Source of the DNA: Bacteroidales bacterium UBA4814
Lineage (GTDB): Bacteria; Bacteroidota; Bacteroidia; Bacteroidales; UBA7960
Length of the DNA stretch: 64,000 nt
NCBI GenBank assembly: GCA_002402465.1
Contig: DHFW01000004.1
Location: forward strand, 1 to 64,000
Direction: 5' to 3'
Under the pieces are notes generated by a model. That model saw only the letters and a list, made by a program, of their open reading frames with translations. It searched no databases and was not told the DNA's origin. Below are positions 25,101-33,159 of this stretch, one piece after another. The translations under genes and the position numbers were made by a program. Every line of letters starts with the position of its first letter. The first letter of the stretch is position 1.

Positions 25101-26038
25101 AAAGTGCTTACCGTATGAGTGGGGGTTTCGGTAAGGCTTGCCTGGGCAGCAATGCGCTTGCCTGGCCCGCTGTCGGTGGTCAGGAAATAACAGTTTTCAC
25201 TGGCGTAAAGATGCACTTCGTGGTTAAAGACCTTATGCACCGGATCGAAAACCCACTGGTTGGGCGATTGGCCGTAAAACAAAATGTAATCGTTGGGGCC
25301 AAACGCTCCCGACTGGGCTCCCGAAACGAAAATGGCATTTTCCTTCAAATCGGTAATGCGAGGTTCACTGTTGGATTCGGGCAGCATGCCGCCACCATTG
25401 CCGAAAAGCCTGATATTGGCTTTCTGCAGATTATTCATGTTCACGCCCAACTCAACCAGGTCGCTGTGGGTAAGCTGATAAATGCCGGTTTCATCTACAC
25501 ATACCTTAAACCAGCTTCCGCTGGAAAGCACCGATTGCCCGGCATAATCATGAAAGGCATCGTAAGTAATGGCCGGATCGTAGGCATTCTCTTCCAGCAA
25601 TTGAAAAGAGGCGAGTTTCTCGAAAGCGCCGGTTTCTGAGTTTTTTCGAAAAGGAAATAACGACACGGCCGACCGGGCCTGCTTACGCATAATTTGCTGG
25701 CCCTGGAACAACTGAATCTCCGTAAAGGCAAAACCAGCTTCTTCCAATATGCGGGTTTCTTCAAGATTGGCGGGTATAAATTCGGGATTGGCAATAGAAA
25801 AATCGGTGCGAAAAAAGGGAATGTTATTTTCGACGGAATAGGAATACATGGGAATATTGGCCAGGGAGTCGCCATAAACAGCGCCTGAGAACCTGATCAG
25901 GTCAATATAAAAATCTGGCTGTGGGCTAATGCGTTCAGGGGCTTGCCAGTTGAGCCTGACCAATTGCCCCTTGTTCTGGGCAAACACAAAAACCGGGAAC
26001 AGTAGTATAAGGAGTAATACGGAACGTTTTTTCGTCAT
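22181..26038 (-). CDS. porU: Type IX secretion system sortase PorU
   Basis: A 1285-residue gingipain-fold (C25) cysteine protease that removes the C-terminal signal of T9SS cargo and links cargo to A-LPS. A signal peptide follows the ATG at 26038 (KKRSVLLLILLFPVFVFAQ); upstream in-frame sequence has no signal and lies in the intergenic region. The caspase-like catalytic pair is visible as H799 in NYIGHGGVLGLAHE and C833 in FMTATCEFSSFD. Earlier PVDMIIVVPEAFRAEANRL and YLLLFGNGTIDNRDLLG mark the peptidase core. The C-terminus is itself CTD-like (NYPNPFSQETFFKF, FDLSGRLIQTLE, GNGIYLYRLVLQ), as is known for PorU. It is somewhat longer than Porphyromonas PorU. It is transcribed divergently from the porP-like gene. 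Confidence 0.94.
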   Translation of the reverse strand: MTKKRSVLLLILLFPVFVFAQNKGQLVRLNWQAPERISPQPDFYIDLIRFSGAVYGDSLANIPMYSYSVENNIPFFRTDFSIANPEFIPANLEETRILEEAGFAFTEIQLFQGQQIMRKQARSAVSLFPFRKNSETGAFEKLASFQLLEENAYDPAITYDAFHDYAGQSVLSSGSWFKVCVDETGIYQLTHSDLVELGVNMNNLQKANIRLFGNGGGMLPESNSEPRITDLKENAIFVSGAQSGAFGPNDYILFYGQSPNQWVFDPVHKVFNHEVHLYASENCYFLTTDSGPGKRIAAQASLTETPTHTVSTFQDYAYHQRDLDNLIGSGRVWFGEVFDATLSRDFTFSFPDLVLTEPARLKSYVAARSTVNSSFTVSAGNGQLNQLITRIFPANYNGAFANFSVDSMWFTPNQADQVKVTITYNRPVAGSRGWLNYVAVNVTRQLRFTGPQMAFRNVQAIGQGNVAQYNLANASNQLVVWDVTDHFNVKAQQTSLSASIMQFRQDAGTLHEFIVFDGSSYKRPKRKGRVDNQNLHAMQPVDMIIVVPEAFRAEANRLASFRSEHDGLSVAVVTTAEVYNEFSSGSPDVAAIRNFMKMFYDRAETEAQMPRYLLLFGNGTIDNRDLLGFGGNHIPTYQSLNSLQPDRSYMTDDFFGLLDDTEGQNADGSLDIGIGRLPVRTLDEARTVVDKIIRYDSRIPEMEPLADNLQNVGVISNYADWRNLVVLIADDQDNNTHIRDSETLAGIMQEQFPLFNVDKIYLDAYQQVTLAGGARYPEVNQAINDRVNQGALLINYIGHGGVLGLAHERILTFDDIATWNNHYNMPIFMTATCEFSSFDHPNPDDVTAGVRIFMKPDGGAAALFTTTRLAWSGPNLTLNRNFMNVAFERDEHGQYHRLGDLIRLSKVNSTGQLEHWRIRNFVLLGDPSMQMAYPKYQVITETMPDTIKAFQQVTVSGYIADETGNPLPGYNGVVYPSVYDKKMNYRTLGQDSDSQELDFTIRNSLLYKGKASVTNGEFSFSFMVPQDIAYNFGEGKISYYADDGINDGNGAFSDFIIGGSLTAFEPDIEGPEIRLFMNDTTFVSGGTTSQNPIMLGLLRDESGINITGRIGHDIVAFLNENTSNPIVLNNYYEADLDNFQSGRVVYPFHRLPEGRHTLSLRAWDIHNNPSVASIEFIVSRTASIALENLMNYPNPFSQETFFKFTHNQPFSELDVRIEIFDLSGRLIQTLETMVNSPSYQSPPIQWDGKDREGRMIGNGIYLYRLVLQTPDGSISTLTEKLVVLR

Positions 26039-26119
26039 TTCTGAAAATAAGTTTCTGGGCTTTAACAGGCCGGCTCCGAATTTCGCCGAAAGGCATAAGC
26101 CCCGAAATAAAGCAACAAG

Positions 26120-26127
26120 CAAAGGTA
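26120..26127 (-). promoter_or_regulatory. -7 promoter element candidate for porU
   Basis: On the minus strand TACCTTTG followed by C matches TAnnTTTG exactly, 81 nt upstream of the porU ATG. A matching -33 box at 19 nt was not found. Confidence 0.38.
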
Positions 26128-26275
26128 CTTGTTTAAAACGTGAATTTCCGGCCAATATTTTTCCAAAAAGGCAAGCTATGCAAATCACATGAAACCAGCG
26201 CTAAAAATTATTTTTTAATGAATAGGTCGATGATTTTCTCGGCTTCCGTAACAAACAAGTAATTTTCACGTTAAA

Positions 26276-26304
26276 GAAAAAGTGGGCTAAGCCACTTTTT
26301 TTTA
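26276..26304 (+). promoter_or_regulatory. Terminator-like hairpin directly before the porP-like start codon
   Basis: The arms AAAAAGTGG and CCACTTTTT enclose GGGCTAAG-type loop bases and are followed by more T residues (eight or more in total). The T-tract ends one base before the ATG at 26305. The structure has all parts of an intrinsic terminator but lies in the leader of a plus-strand gene, so it may act as an attenuator or mark the end of a short upstream RNA. Confidence 0.5.
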
Positions 26305-27291
26305 ATGGAAAGAGTCCTTATTAAACTGTTAATCATAATGTTTCTGTTTGCCCGGGGGTCGGTTGCTTTGGGGCAGGATGCTATTTTTTCGCAGTTTTTT
26401 TCGGCACCGCTCTACCTCAACCCTGCTTTTGCTGGTGCTTCCGAATGTTCGCGCCTGGTTTTCAACTACCGCAACCAACCGTGGCCCGACTTTGGCACCT
26501 TTTCTACCTTTAACTTCTCATACGACCAGGGGGTGGACGCCCTCGGAGGCGGATTAGGCCTGCTGGTAACCAGCGATCATCAGGGCGGTATTATTATGCG
26601 CAACCATATCAGCGCCATTTACAGCCTGCACCTTCAAGTGAGCCGCGACTGGTATCTTAACTTCGGGGCACAGGCAGGGTATTTGCGAAAAGACCTCAAC
26701 TGGAACCAACTTACCTTTGCCAACCAGTTCGACCCCGGCACCGGGGAGATACTCCCGGGCAGCGAGCCTCCGCCCGATCAGACCTGGCGCCACGCAGCCG
26801 ATTTTGCCACCGGCATACTATTATATAATGAGCGATTTTATGGCGGCGCATCTATTCACCATCTTACACGCCCCGAAGAAAGCTTCTTCGACAGCCACCC
26901 GCTTCCGCTGAAAATTACCGCACACCTGGGTTTTCACCTACCCATTGGTCAGCACGGATCGGCTGCTTTTCGCCAGGAACGTTTCTTTATTTCACCCAAC
27001 ATAATCTACCAAAACCAGGGCCCACACCACCGCATCAACTATGGCTTATATACCGGAGTGTCGCAATTTGTGGCCGGCCTATGGTTGAGGCAGGATTTTA
27101 ACCTCCCAGAAACCCTGATTTTTATGTTTGGCGTCAACCCGGGGAAATACCGGGTAGCCTACAGCTACGATCATTCATTGTCGGGATATTCAGGCGTTTT
27201 TCACGGAGCACACGAAATAAGTGTTTTACTGAATTTGAGGTGCAGCACCAAAAACCTGCGCTATCGCATACTAAACTGTCCGAGTTTTTAG
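26305..27291 (+). CDS. PorP/SprF family type IX secretion system membrane protein
   Basis: A 328-residue outer-membrane beta-barrel of the PorP/SprF family. The signal peptide (IKLLIIMFLFARGSVALGQ) is followed by the family signature DAIFSQFFSAPLYLNPAFAGA and FNYRNQPWP near the mature N-terminus. Later YEQ-like barrel strands appear (GGLGLLVTSDHQGG, YGGASIHHLTRP). In gliding and T9SS, these proteins help surface attachment or secretion of particular adhesins (SprF with SprB); PorP is a core partner of PorE. No partner adhesin or OmpA-like gene is adjacent here. It lies between porU (divergent) and gldJ (31 nt downstream). Confidence 0.9.
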   Translation: MERVLIKLLIIMFLFARGSVALGQDAIFSQFFSAPLYLNPAFAGASECSRLVFNYRNQPWPDFGTFSTFNFSYDQGVDALGGGLGLLVTSDHQGGIIMRNHISAIYSLHLQVSRDWYLNFGAQAGYLRKDLNWNQLTFANQFDPGTGEILPGSEPPPDQTWRHAADFATGILLYNERFYGGASIHHLTRPEESFFDSHPLPLKITAHLGFHLPIGQHGSAAFRQERFFISPNIIYQNQGPHHRINYGLYTGVSQFVAGLWLRQDFNLPETLIFMFGVNPGKYRVAYSYDHSLSGYSGVFHGAHEISVLLNLRCSTKNLRYRILNCPSF

Positions 27292-27292
27292 T

Positions 27293-27300
27293 TATTTTTG
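27293..27300 (+). promoter_or_regulatory. -7 promoter element candidate for gldJ
   Basis: TATTTTTG followed by T, an exact -7 match, lies in the 31-nt gap between the porP-like gene and gldJ. There is no clear -33 box, so gldJ may also be read through from upstream. Confidence 0.35.
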
Positions 27301-27322
27301 TACACATTCAAAAAAAACCACT

Positions 27323-28789
27323 ATGTCTAGGAATCCCAAAAGATTAATTGCAGTTTCTGTGGCCATTCTGGCAGCTGCATTTCTTTTCTCCTGTAAGAAA
27401 CAAGCTTCCCCCACTACAGGATGGAATTATAACGATCCGGAAATGGGCGCCTTTGAGGTTGCCACCACCCAGGAACAGGAAACAGGCCCCGGCCTGGTCT
27501 TCATCGAAGGCGGAACCTTTGTTATGGGCCGCACCGAGCAGGATGTTATGTTCGACTGGAATAACATTCCCCGCAGGGTAACAGTCTCTTCCTTTTATAT
27601 GGATGAAACCGAAGTTCGCAATCTCGACTACCTGGAATACTTGCACTGGATTCAGCGCGTGTTTGGCGAGACCTACCCGGAAGTATACCGCAAGGCTCTG
27701 CCCGACACCCTGGTATGGCGCGACCCCCTGGCCTATAACGAACCTTTTGTGCAGAACTACCTGCGCCACCCCGCCTACAACGACTACCCGGTTGTTGGGG
27801 TAAGCTGGGTGCAGGCTTCTGAATATGCCTCTTGGCGCACCGACAGGGTAAACGAAATGATCCTGATCCGCGAGGGTATCCTCAACTGGGACCCCGACCA
27901 GCGCAACGAAAACAACTTTAACACCGAAGCCTACCTTGCCGGGCAGTATGAAGGCATGGTAAGATCGGGCATGCGCGACCTCGACCCCCGTGGCACTGGC
28001 GAGCGCCAGGTGCGCTGGACCGACGGCATCCTGCTCCCCTCCTACCGCCTGCCCACCGAAGCAGAATGGGAATTTGCAGCCCTTGGCCTCATTGGCAACA
28101 CCATTTATGAAAGAGTGGTTGAAAGACGTCTGTATCCATGGAGCGGTCACAATGTGCGCAGCAGCGAACGCAAAACCATGGGTGTTTTCCTGGCCAACAT
28201 TCAGCGCGGCCGTGGCGACTACATGGGTGTGGCCGGCAACCTGAACGATGGCGGTGAAACAACTGTGCCCGTTTACGCCTACTGGCCCAACGACTATGGC
28301 CTCTACAATATGGCAGGCAACGTGAGCGAATGGGTTTTGGATGTGTACCGTCCGCTCTCGCACGAAGACGTTTCTGACTTCCGCCCCTACCGTGGCAATG
28401 TGTTCCAAACGCTCGAACTCGATGCAGAAGGAAAGCCCGTACCCAAGGATGAATTTGGCCGACTGATAAGACGTGATGTTACCATTGAAGAAAATGTAAC
28501 CCGTCGCAACTATCGCTATGCCGACAATATTGGCTATCGCGACGGCGACCTCATGTCGAGCTTGTTCTTTGCCGACGAAGGTGCTGAAGACCCCAACAAA
28601 ATTATGTATGAATACAGTGTTTCCAGTCTGATTAACGACGAAGCCCGCGTTTACAAGGGTGGCAGCTGGAAAGACCGTGTATACTGGATCGTTCCGGGCA
28701 ACCGCAGGTTCCTCGATCAGAACGAAGCCACCAACGACATTGGGTTCCGTTGTGCCATGATCAGGGTAGGAAGCCCCGTCGGTTACTAA
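27323..28789 (+). CDS. gldJ: Gliding motility/T9SS lipoprotein GldJ (SUMF1 fold)
   Basis: A 488-residue outer-membrane lipoprotein. The lipobox is LFSC after a hydrophobic signal, and the TGWNYNDPEMGAFEV segment that follows is characteristic of GldJ rather than GldK/PorK. A formylglycine-generating-enzyme-like (SUMF1) domain fills the rest: GLVFIEGGTFVMGR, SFYMDETEVRNLDYLEY, PVVGVSWVQASEYASWR, YRLPTEAEWEFAALG, YNMAGNVSEWVLDVY, GGSWKDR and NDIGFRCAM. The catalytic cysteines of true sulfatase modifiers are not evident, so a structural role in the T9SS/gliding machinery is expected. porV, porU and gldJ are neighbours in other members of the phylum. The gene ends with a strong terminator. Confidence 0.9.
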   Translation: MSRNPKRLIAVSVAILAAAFLFSCKKQASPTTGWNYNDPEMGAFEVATTQEQETGPGLVFIEGGTFVMGRTEQDVMFDWNNIPRRVTVSSFYMDETEVRNLDYLEYLHWIQRVFGETYPEVYRKALPDTLVWRDPLAYNEPFVQNYLRHPAYNDYPVVGVSWVQASEYASWRTDRVNEMILIREGILNWDPDQRNENNFNTEAYLAGQYEGMVRSGMRDLDPRGTGERQVRWTDGILLPSYRLPTEAEWEFAALGLIGNTIYERVVERRLYPWSGHNVRSSERKTMGVFLANIQRGRGDYMGVAGNLNDGGETTVPVYAYWPNDYGLYNMAGNVSEWVLDVYRPLSHEDVSDFRPYRGNVFQTLELDAEGKPVPKDEFGRLIRRDVTIEENVTRRNYRYADNIGYRDGDLMSSLFFADEGAEDPNKIMYEYSVSSLINDEARVYKGGSWKDRVYWIVPGNRRFLDQNEATNDIGFRCAMIRVGSPVGY

Positions 28790-28809
28790 AAAGGATTATA
28801 GCTTTATTC

Positions 28810-28844
28810 AACCCCACCGGCTGCAGCCGTTGGGGTTTTTTATT
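28810..28844 (+). terminator. Strong intrinsic terminator after gldJ
   Basis: AACCCCA pairs with TGGGGTT, and the inner CGGCTGCAGCCG is self-complementary, giving a long GC-rich hairpin followed by TTTTTT. It lies 20 nt after the gldJ stop and 14 nt before murF. Confidence 0.85.
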
Positions 28845-28857
28845 TAATTTAGCCTGC

Positions 28858-30183
28858 ATGGAAAGAAAAGACCTCGAAAAGCTCCATCAGCTTGTTTTAC
28901 AAGGACATACCATCTGCACCGACAGCAGACGGGCTCAACCCGGAAATATCTTTTTCGCCCTTAAAGGCGAAAATTTCAATGGAAACAAATTTGCCCTGAT
29001 GGCCCTGGAAAAGGGTTGTGTCTTAGCGGTGGTGGATGAACCTGTGGCTCCCGGTAATAATAAGATAATACTGGTGGATCATGTACTGAAAAGCCTTCAG
29101 CAACTCGGTCATTTCCACCGGCAACAATTCAATATTCCCGTGATCGGCATTACAGGCACCAACGGCAAAACCACCACCAAGGAGCTGACCCAGGCCGTGC
29201 TGGCCAGCACTTTTACCACCCTGGCCACCAAAGGAAACCTCAATAACCATATTGGCGTTCCTTTAACTCTCCTCGAACTGACTGAGGCTCATGAAATCGC
29301 CGTAATTGAAATGGGCGCCAACCACATGGGCGAAATTGGCAAACTTTCCTTTCTTTCAAATCCGGGTTACGGCCTGATTACCAATATTGGCAAAGCCCAC
29401 CTGGAGGGTTTTGGCAATATTGAAAACATTATAAAAACCAAAACGGAACTATTCCAATACATAAAAAGCGGCGGCGGGCATATTTTTGTGAATGGTGAAA
29501 ACAGCCTGCTAAAAGAGAAAGCCCAGGGCGCTGAACTGATTACTTACGGAAAAGGTGTGGAAAACCATTGCTCCGGCCTTATCGCCAGCGAAAAACCATT
29601 CCTTGAAATACATTTTATTGTTAATGAGCCTTTCGGCCAGGCAAAGCAAGGCATGCAGGGAAACATTCGCACCCGGCTAGTGGGAACGTACAATTTTGAA
29701 AACGTAATGGCAGCCCTGACCATTGGCTTGTATTTTGGCGTAATCCCAAAAAAAGCCGTGGCAGCCATTGAGGCCTATCAGCCTTCCAACAACCGCTCGC
29801 AATTGATCAATAACGGCCGCAATGTAATTCTTCTGGATGCCTATAACGCTAACCCCACGAGCATGACTGCAGCTATAGGAAACTTTTCGGGCTTTGGCGA
29901 AAGCCCGCGGGCGGTTATTTTGGGTGATATGCTCGAAATGGGCGAAACCAGCAAACACGAACACCAGCAAATACTGAAACTTCTCAAAGAAAAGCAGTTT
30001 GATTTGTGTGTCCTGGTTGGTACTGAGTTTTTGTCGGTGACAGATGCAACAGAAAACTGCCAAGTATTTGAGCATTCGGAAGAAGCAGCGAGGTGGCTCA
30101 AAAGCCAATCACTGGCAGGTTACCATATTCTTGTGAAAGGTTCCAGAGGAATAGAAATGGAAAAAGTGCTTGAGGCTTTGTGA
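28858..30183 (+). CDS. murF: UDP-N-acetylmuramoyl-tripeptide--D-alanyl-D-alanine ligase
   Basis: A 441-residue cytoplasmic ATP-dependent ligase adding D-Ala-D-Ala to the peptidoglycan precursor. Seen: substrate-binding TDSRRAQPGNIFFALKGE near the N-terminus; the Mur ligase P-loop GITGTNGKTTTKEL; NHIGVPLTLLEL and EMGANHMGEI, which bind metal and UDP substrate; and the C-terminal domain with DAYNANPTSM and ILGDMLEMGE. The ATG at 28858 was chosen because the upstream in-frame extension overlaps the gldJ terminator. It is isolated from the dcw cluster here, next to gldJ. Confidence 0.95.
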   Translation: MERKDLEKLHQLVLQGHTICTDSRRAQPGNIFFALKGENFNGNKFALMALEKGCVLAVVDEPVAPGNNKIILVDHVLKSLQQLGHFHRQQFNIPVIGITGTNGKTTTKELTQAVLASTFTTLATKGNLNNHIGVPLTLLELTEAHEIAVIEMGANHMGEIGKLSFLSNPGYGLITNIGKAHLEGFGNIENIIKTKTELFQYIKSGGGHIFVNGENSLLKEKAQGAELITYGKGVENHCSGLIASEKPFLEIHFIVNEPFGQAKQGMQGNIRTRLVGTYNFENVMAALTIGLYFGVIPKKAVAAIEAYQPSNNRSQLINNGRNVILLDAYNANPTSMTAAIGNFSGFGESPRAVILGDMLEMGETSKHEHQQILKLLKEKQFDLCVLVGTEFLSVTDATENCQVFEHSEEAARWLKSQSLAGYHILVKGSRGIEMEKVLEAL

Positions 30184-30268
30184 TAATAATCGCCCCTCCA
30201 AGTCTGATCTGGTTTCTTCAAAGGTATTTTCAAAAAGATTTTAAAGGCAAAATGCCTGCCTTAAAACT

Positions 30269-30298
30269 TTTGCTTGTAGATTTAATTCTTTATTTTTG
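30269..30298 (+). promoter_or_regulatory. Bacteroidota-type promoter of the symporter/CoA-transferase/oxidoreductase operon
   Basis: TTTG at 30269-30272 and TATTTTTG at 30291-30298, both perfect matches, with 18 nt spacing. Transcription would start near 30305, leaving a leader of about 140 nt before the symporter ATG. Confidence 0.7.
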
Positions 30299-30444
30299 CC
30301 GCCACAACAGACGCCTGAAAACGCTTTTTCTGTAAGGAAATCTGTTCACATAAAAAACGGATTATGTTTCTTAACAGCGGATAAGCAAGCAGCAATTACC
30401 GGCTGAAATTAACCAATAAAAAAACCAAAAAACATCACCCTGAA

Positions 30445-31935
30445 ATGAATATTTATCTGCTGATTGTTGTGGCCTATTTTGGCTTAATTACCCTTATCTC
30501 ACTCTTTACGAAAAAAGTTGCCAGCCGTTCTGCTGCCGATTTCCTTGTGGCCGGACGCAACCTTGGCATTGTGGCCTGCTCCGTGGTGGTAGCATCGGAA
30601 TGGCTGGGGGGCATGAGCACCATTGGCGTAAGCGAAAAAGCCTTTACTTCGGGCACCATGCAGCCAATTCTTTACAACATTTCCACGGCCATTGGTATGG
30701 TTATTATCGGTTTCACGGTGGCACGCCACTATCGCGAGAACAATGTGCATACGGTTAGCGAAATGCTCGAAAACCTGTTTGGCAAGCGGGTCCGTGCCAT
30801 TTCAGCCATTGCTTTTCTTTTTGCCTATGTAATTCTTGCCTTTGTGCAGTTGCAAACGGCTGCCAGCGTGATCTCGGCCATGTTCGGAACACCCTGGCTG
30901 CAATCGGTTATAATAAGTTCGGTGGTAATTACGGCCTACACTTACGTAGGAGGCATGCACGCCCTGGCCATTTCCGGCATCATCCATGTAGTGGTCATGT
31001 TTTTTGGCATTGGGGTGGCCGCCATCATTGGCATTGGCGATGTAGGCGGATTTGTTGCACTGAAAGAAGCTATGATAGACCAGGGCTCACCCACCAATCT
31101 ATACAATCCGTTTAGCGGAGGCCTCTCTTACGCCTGGAGCCTGATCCTTGGTGGTGTGCTTGGCGGTATGGCGGGGCAAGCCAGCATTCAGCCCATTTTT
31201 GCAGCCCGCAGTGCATCCATTGCAAAAAAGTCAGCTATCCTATCAGCATTTATCATTGCTCCCTTTGGCATACTGGTAGCCCTGCTTGGACTGGTGGCCA
31301 AAACGGGCAACTTTTTCAGCTTGACAGGTCCCGAAAGCCCGCTTTGGGATAGCGCACTGCAAGTGATCAACCCAAAAATGGTACTTCCCACCCTTATGGT
31401 GACCCCCGAATTTATCCACCCAGTGCTGGGCGGCATTGCGCTGGCCGGAATCCTGGCGGCCATTCTTTCTACCGTTGGGCCCGTAAACTTTGCCGTGGTT
31501 ACCATTGCCACAAAAGACATTTATCACGGCCTGATAAACAAAACCGCCGTTGATCAAAAGCTGATCTCTACGGCCCGCAAGCTGGTTATTGTGGTGAACC
31601 TGCTGACCATTCCCCTGGCATATTACGCCTCCGGCGCTATCCTCAACACCGCCTATATCTCATACGGCATTCGGGCCATTGGTGCCATTGTCATTATTCT
31701 GGGAATATACGGGCGTGGGTGGATCACCATTGAAGGGGTTCGCCTGGCCTTTATCGGAGGTACCATTGCCGTGCTTTTAAATATCGTGCTGCGCGTTATG
31801 GGTGTAATCAGCATTGAAGACACCTATGTGGCCGTTGGAGCTGCCGTATTGTTTATTATTATCGGAAATATTGTCGGTAAAAGAAAACCCAAGATGCTTC
31901 CTTCCATTGAGGAGGATGCAAGCAAGGAGATTTAA
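30445..31935 (+). CDS. Sodium:solute symporter family protein
   Basis: A 496-residue inner-membrane transporter with about 13 hydrophobic segments, of the SSS (APC-like) family. Family marks include DFLVAGRNLGIVACSVVVASEWLGGMSTIGVSEKAF, split over helices 2-3; GGMHALAISGI; AGQASIQPIFAARS; and ALAGILAAILSTVGPVNFAVVTIATKDIY, which carries the sodium-site serines. It would couple a sodium gradient to uptake of a small organic solute, plausibly a carboxylate given its operon partners. The CoA-transferase gene starts 3 nt after its stop. The substrate cannot be deduced from sequence. Confidence 0.9.
   Translation: MNIYLLIVVAYFGLITLISLFTKKVASRSAADFLVAGRNLGIVACSVVVASEWLGGMSTIGVSEKAFTSGTMQPILYNISTAIGMVIIGFTVARHYRENNVHTVSEMLENLFGKRVRAISAIAFLFAYVILAFVQLQTAASVISAMFGTPWLQSVIISSVVITAYTYVGGMHALAISGIIHVVVMFFGIGVAAIIGIGDVGGFVALKEAMIDQGSPTNLYNPFSGGLSYAWSLILGGVLGGMAGQASIQPIFAARSASIAKKSAILSAFIIAPFGILVALLGLVAKTGNFFSLTGPESPLWDSALQVINPKMVLPTLMVTPEFIHPVLGGIALAGILAAILSTVGPVNFAVVTIATKDIYHGLINKTAVDQKLISTARKLVIVVNLLTIPLAYYASGAILNTAYISYGIRAIGAIVIILGIYGRGWITIEGVRLAFIGGTIAVLLNIVLRVMGVISIEDTYVAVGAAVLFIIIGNIVGKRKPKMLPSIEEDASKEI
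31924..31929 (+). promoter_or_regulatory. Canonical Shine-Dalgarno of the CoA-transferase gene
   Basis: AAGGAG lies within the last codons of the symporter gene, 9 nt before the CoA-transferase ATG. Strong Shine-Dalgarno sites are rare in this phylum and elsewhere in the window. Confidence 0.6.
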
Positions 31936-31938
31936 ACT

Positions 31939-33159
31939 ATGACAGAAAAAACGCCCTTGTCGGGATTAAAGGTGCTTGAGCTGGCCAGCGTGCTGGCCGG
32001 CCCCAGCGTGGGTATGTTCTTTGCCGAGTTGGGGGCAACCGTGATTAAGGTGGAGAACGTGACCACGCATGGCGATGTAACCCGCAACTGGAAACTGCCC
32101 AAAGAGCCGGCCGACAGCGACATTTCAGGTTACTTTTCTTGTGTTAACTGGGGAAAGTCGTCTTTTGCAGTGGATCTATGCCAGCCCGAAGGCCTTGACC
32201 TTATTTACCAGCTCAGCGCCCAATGCGACATTGTGCTGGTAAGTTACAAGCCCGGCGATGCTGAAAAACTGAAAGTTGACTATCCCACCCTGAAAAGATA
32301 TAACGAGAAGATTATTTATTCGCACCTTACAGGATATGGCCTGAAAAACCGCCGGGCCGGCTTCGATGCCATAATACAGGCCGAGAGCGGTTTCACCTTT
32401 ATGAACGGCGAACCCGATGGGCCTCCCACCAAAATGCCCGTTGCACTGATGGACATCCTGGCGGCGCACCACCTGAAGGAAGCCATTCTGTTGGCCCTGC
32501 TCTACCGGGAGCGAACAGGAAAGGGACAATACATTGAGGCCTCCCTGTTTAAAGCAGGGCTCTCATCACTGGCCAATCAGGCCACAAACTGGCTGGTGGG
32601 GCAATCTATACCGCAACGTATGGGATCAGATCATCCCAATATTGTTCCTTATGGCACCATTTATAACACTGCCGATGGTAAAGGGATTGTAATCGCCGCA
32701 GGAACCGACAAGCAGTACCGCGAACTGATCAAAGCCCTTGGCCGCCCAGACCTTGCCGAAGATGCGCGCTTTGCCCGCAACCAGGACCGGGTTATCAACA
32801 AGGCCGAAATCAATGGCATAATACAGGACCTGGTGAGTAAATACAAGCGCGAAGAGATTCTTCACATTTTGGAAGAAAAGCGTATCCCTGCCGGCGGAGT
32901 TTTCAACATGAAAGAAGTTTTTGAGGTGCCCGAGTCGGAAGAAATGCTGCTGCACGGGCAATATGAATCCGGCAGGAAAATCATTGGAGTAAGGGCCATT
33001 GCCTTTAACACCAGCGATCCCATGACCATTGTCGAGCTGAGCCCCCCACCCCATTATGGCGAGCACACCCGCCACATTTTGGAGCAATGGCTGCATCTGT
33101 CCGAAACCAAGGTTGAAAATCTAATTAATAAAGGAGTTGTTTATGCAAGAAAAAAGTAA
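31939..33159 (+). CDS. CaiB/BaiF family (class III) CoA-transferase
   Basis: A 406-residue interlaced-dimer CoA-transferase. Seen: PLSGLKVLELASVLAGPSVGMFFAELGATVIKVE (shown as the N-terminal Rossmann start), FSCVNWGKSSFAVDL, VSYKPGDAEKL, GFDAIIQAESG, and LMDILAAHH, whose aspartate is the expected catalytic residue. Such enzymes move CoA between carboxylic acids, for example in carnitine, oxalate or aromatic acid metabolism. It starts 3 nt after the symporter and overlaps the next gene by 17 nt, so the four genes form one operon. It probably activates the imported acid or recycles the acyl-CoA made by the adjacent oxidoreductase; which of these is not determined. Confidence 0.88.
   Translation: MTEKTPLSGLKVLELASVLAGPSVGMFFAELGATVIKVENVTTHGDVTRNWKLPKEPADSDISGYFSCVNWGKSSFAVDLCQPEGLDLIYQLSAQCDIVLVSYKPGDAEKLKVDYPTLKRYNEKIIYSHLTGYGLKNRRAGFDAIIQAESGFTFMNGEPDGPPTKMPVALMDILAAHHLKEAILLALLYRERTGKGQYIEASLFKAGLSSLANQATNWLVGQSIPQRMGSDHPNIVPYGTIYNTADGKGIVIAAGTDKQYRELIKALGRPDLAEDARFARNQDRVINKAEINGIIQDLVSKYKREEILHILEEKRIPAGGVFNMKEVFEVPESEEMLLHGQYESGRKIIGVRAIAFNTSDPMTIVELSPPPHYGEHTRHILEQWLHLSETKVENLINKGVVYARKK
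33131..33136 (+). promoter_or_regulatory. Canonical Shine-Dalgarno fixing the alpha-subunit start
   Basis: AAGGAG is 6 nt upstream of the ATG at 33143, inside the 3' end of the CoA-transferase gene. It favours this ATG over an in-frame TTG at 33137. Confidence 0.6.

Noticed and set aside
27344..28408. 354-codon open frame on the minus strand inside gldJ
   Set aside because: It is fully antisense to the SUMF1 domain of gldJ and its translation looks like low-information shadow sequence.
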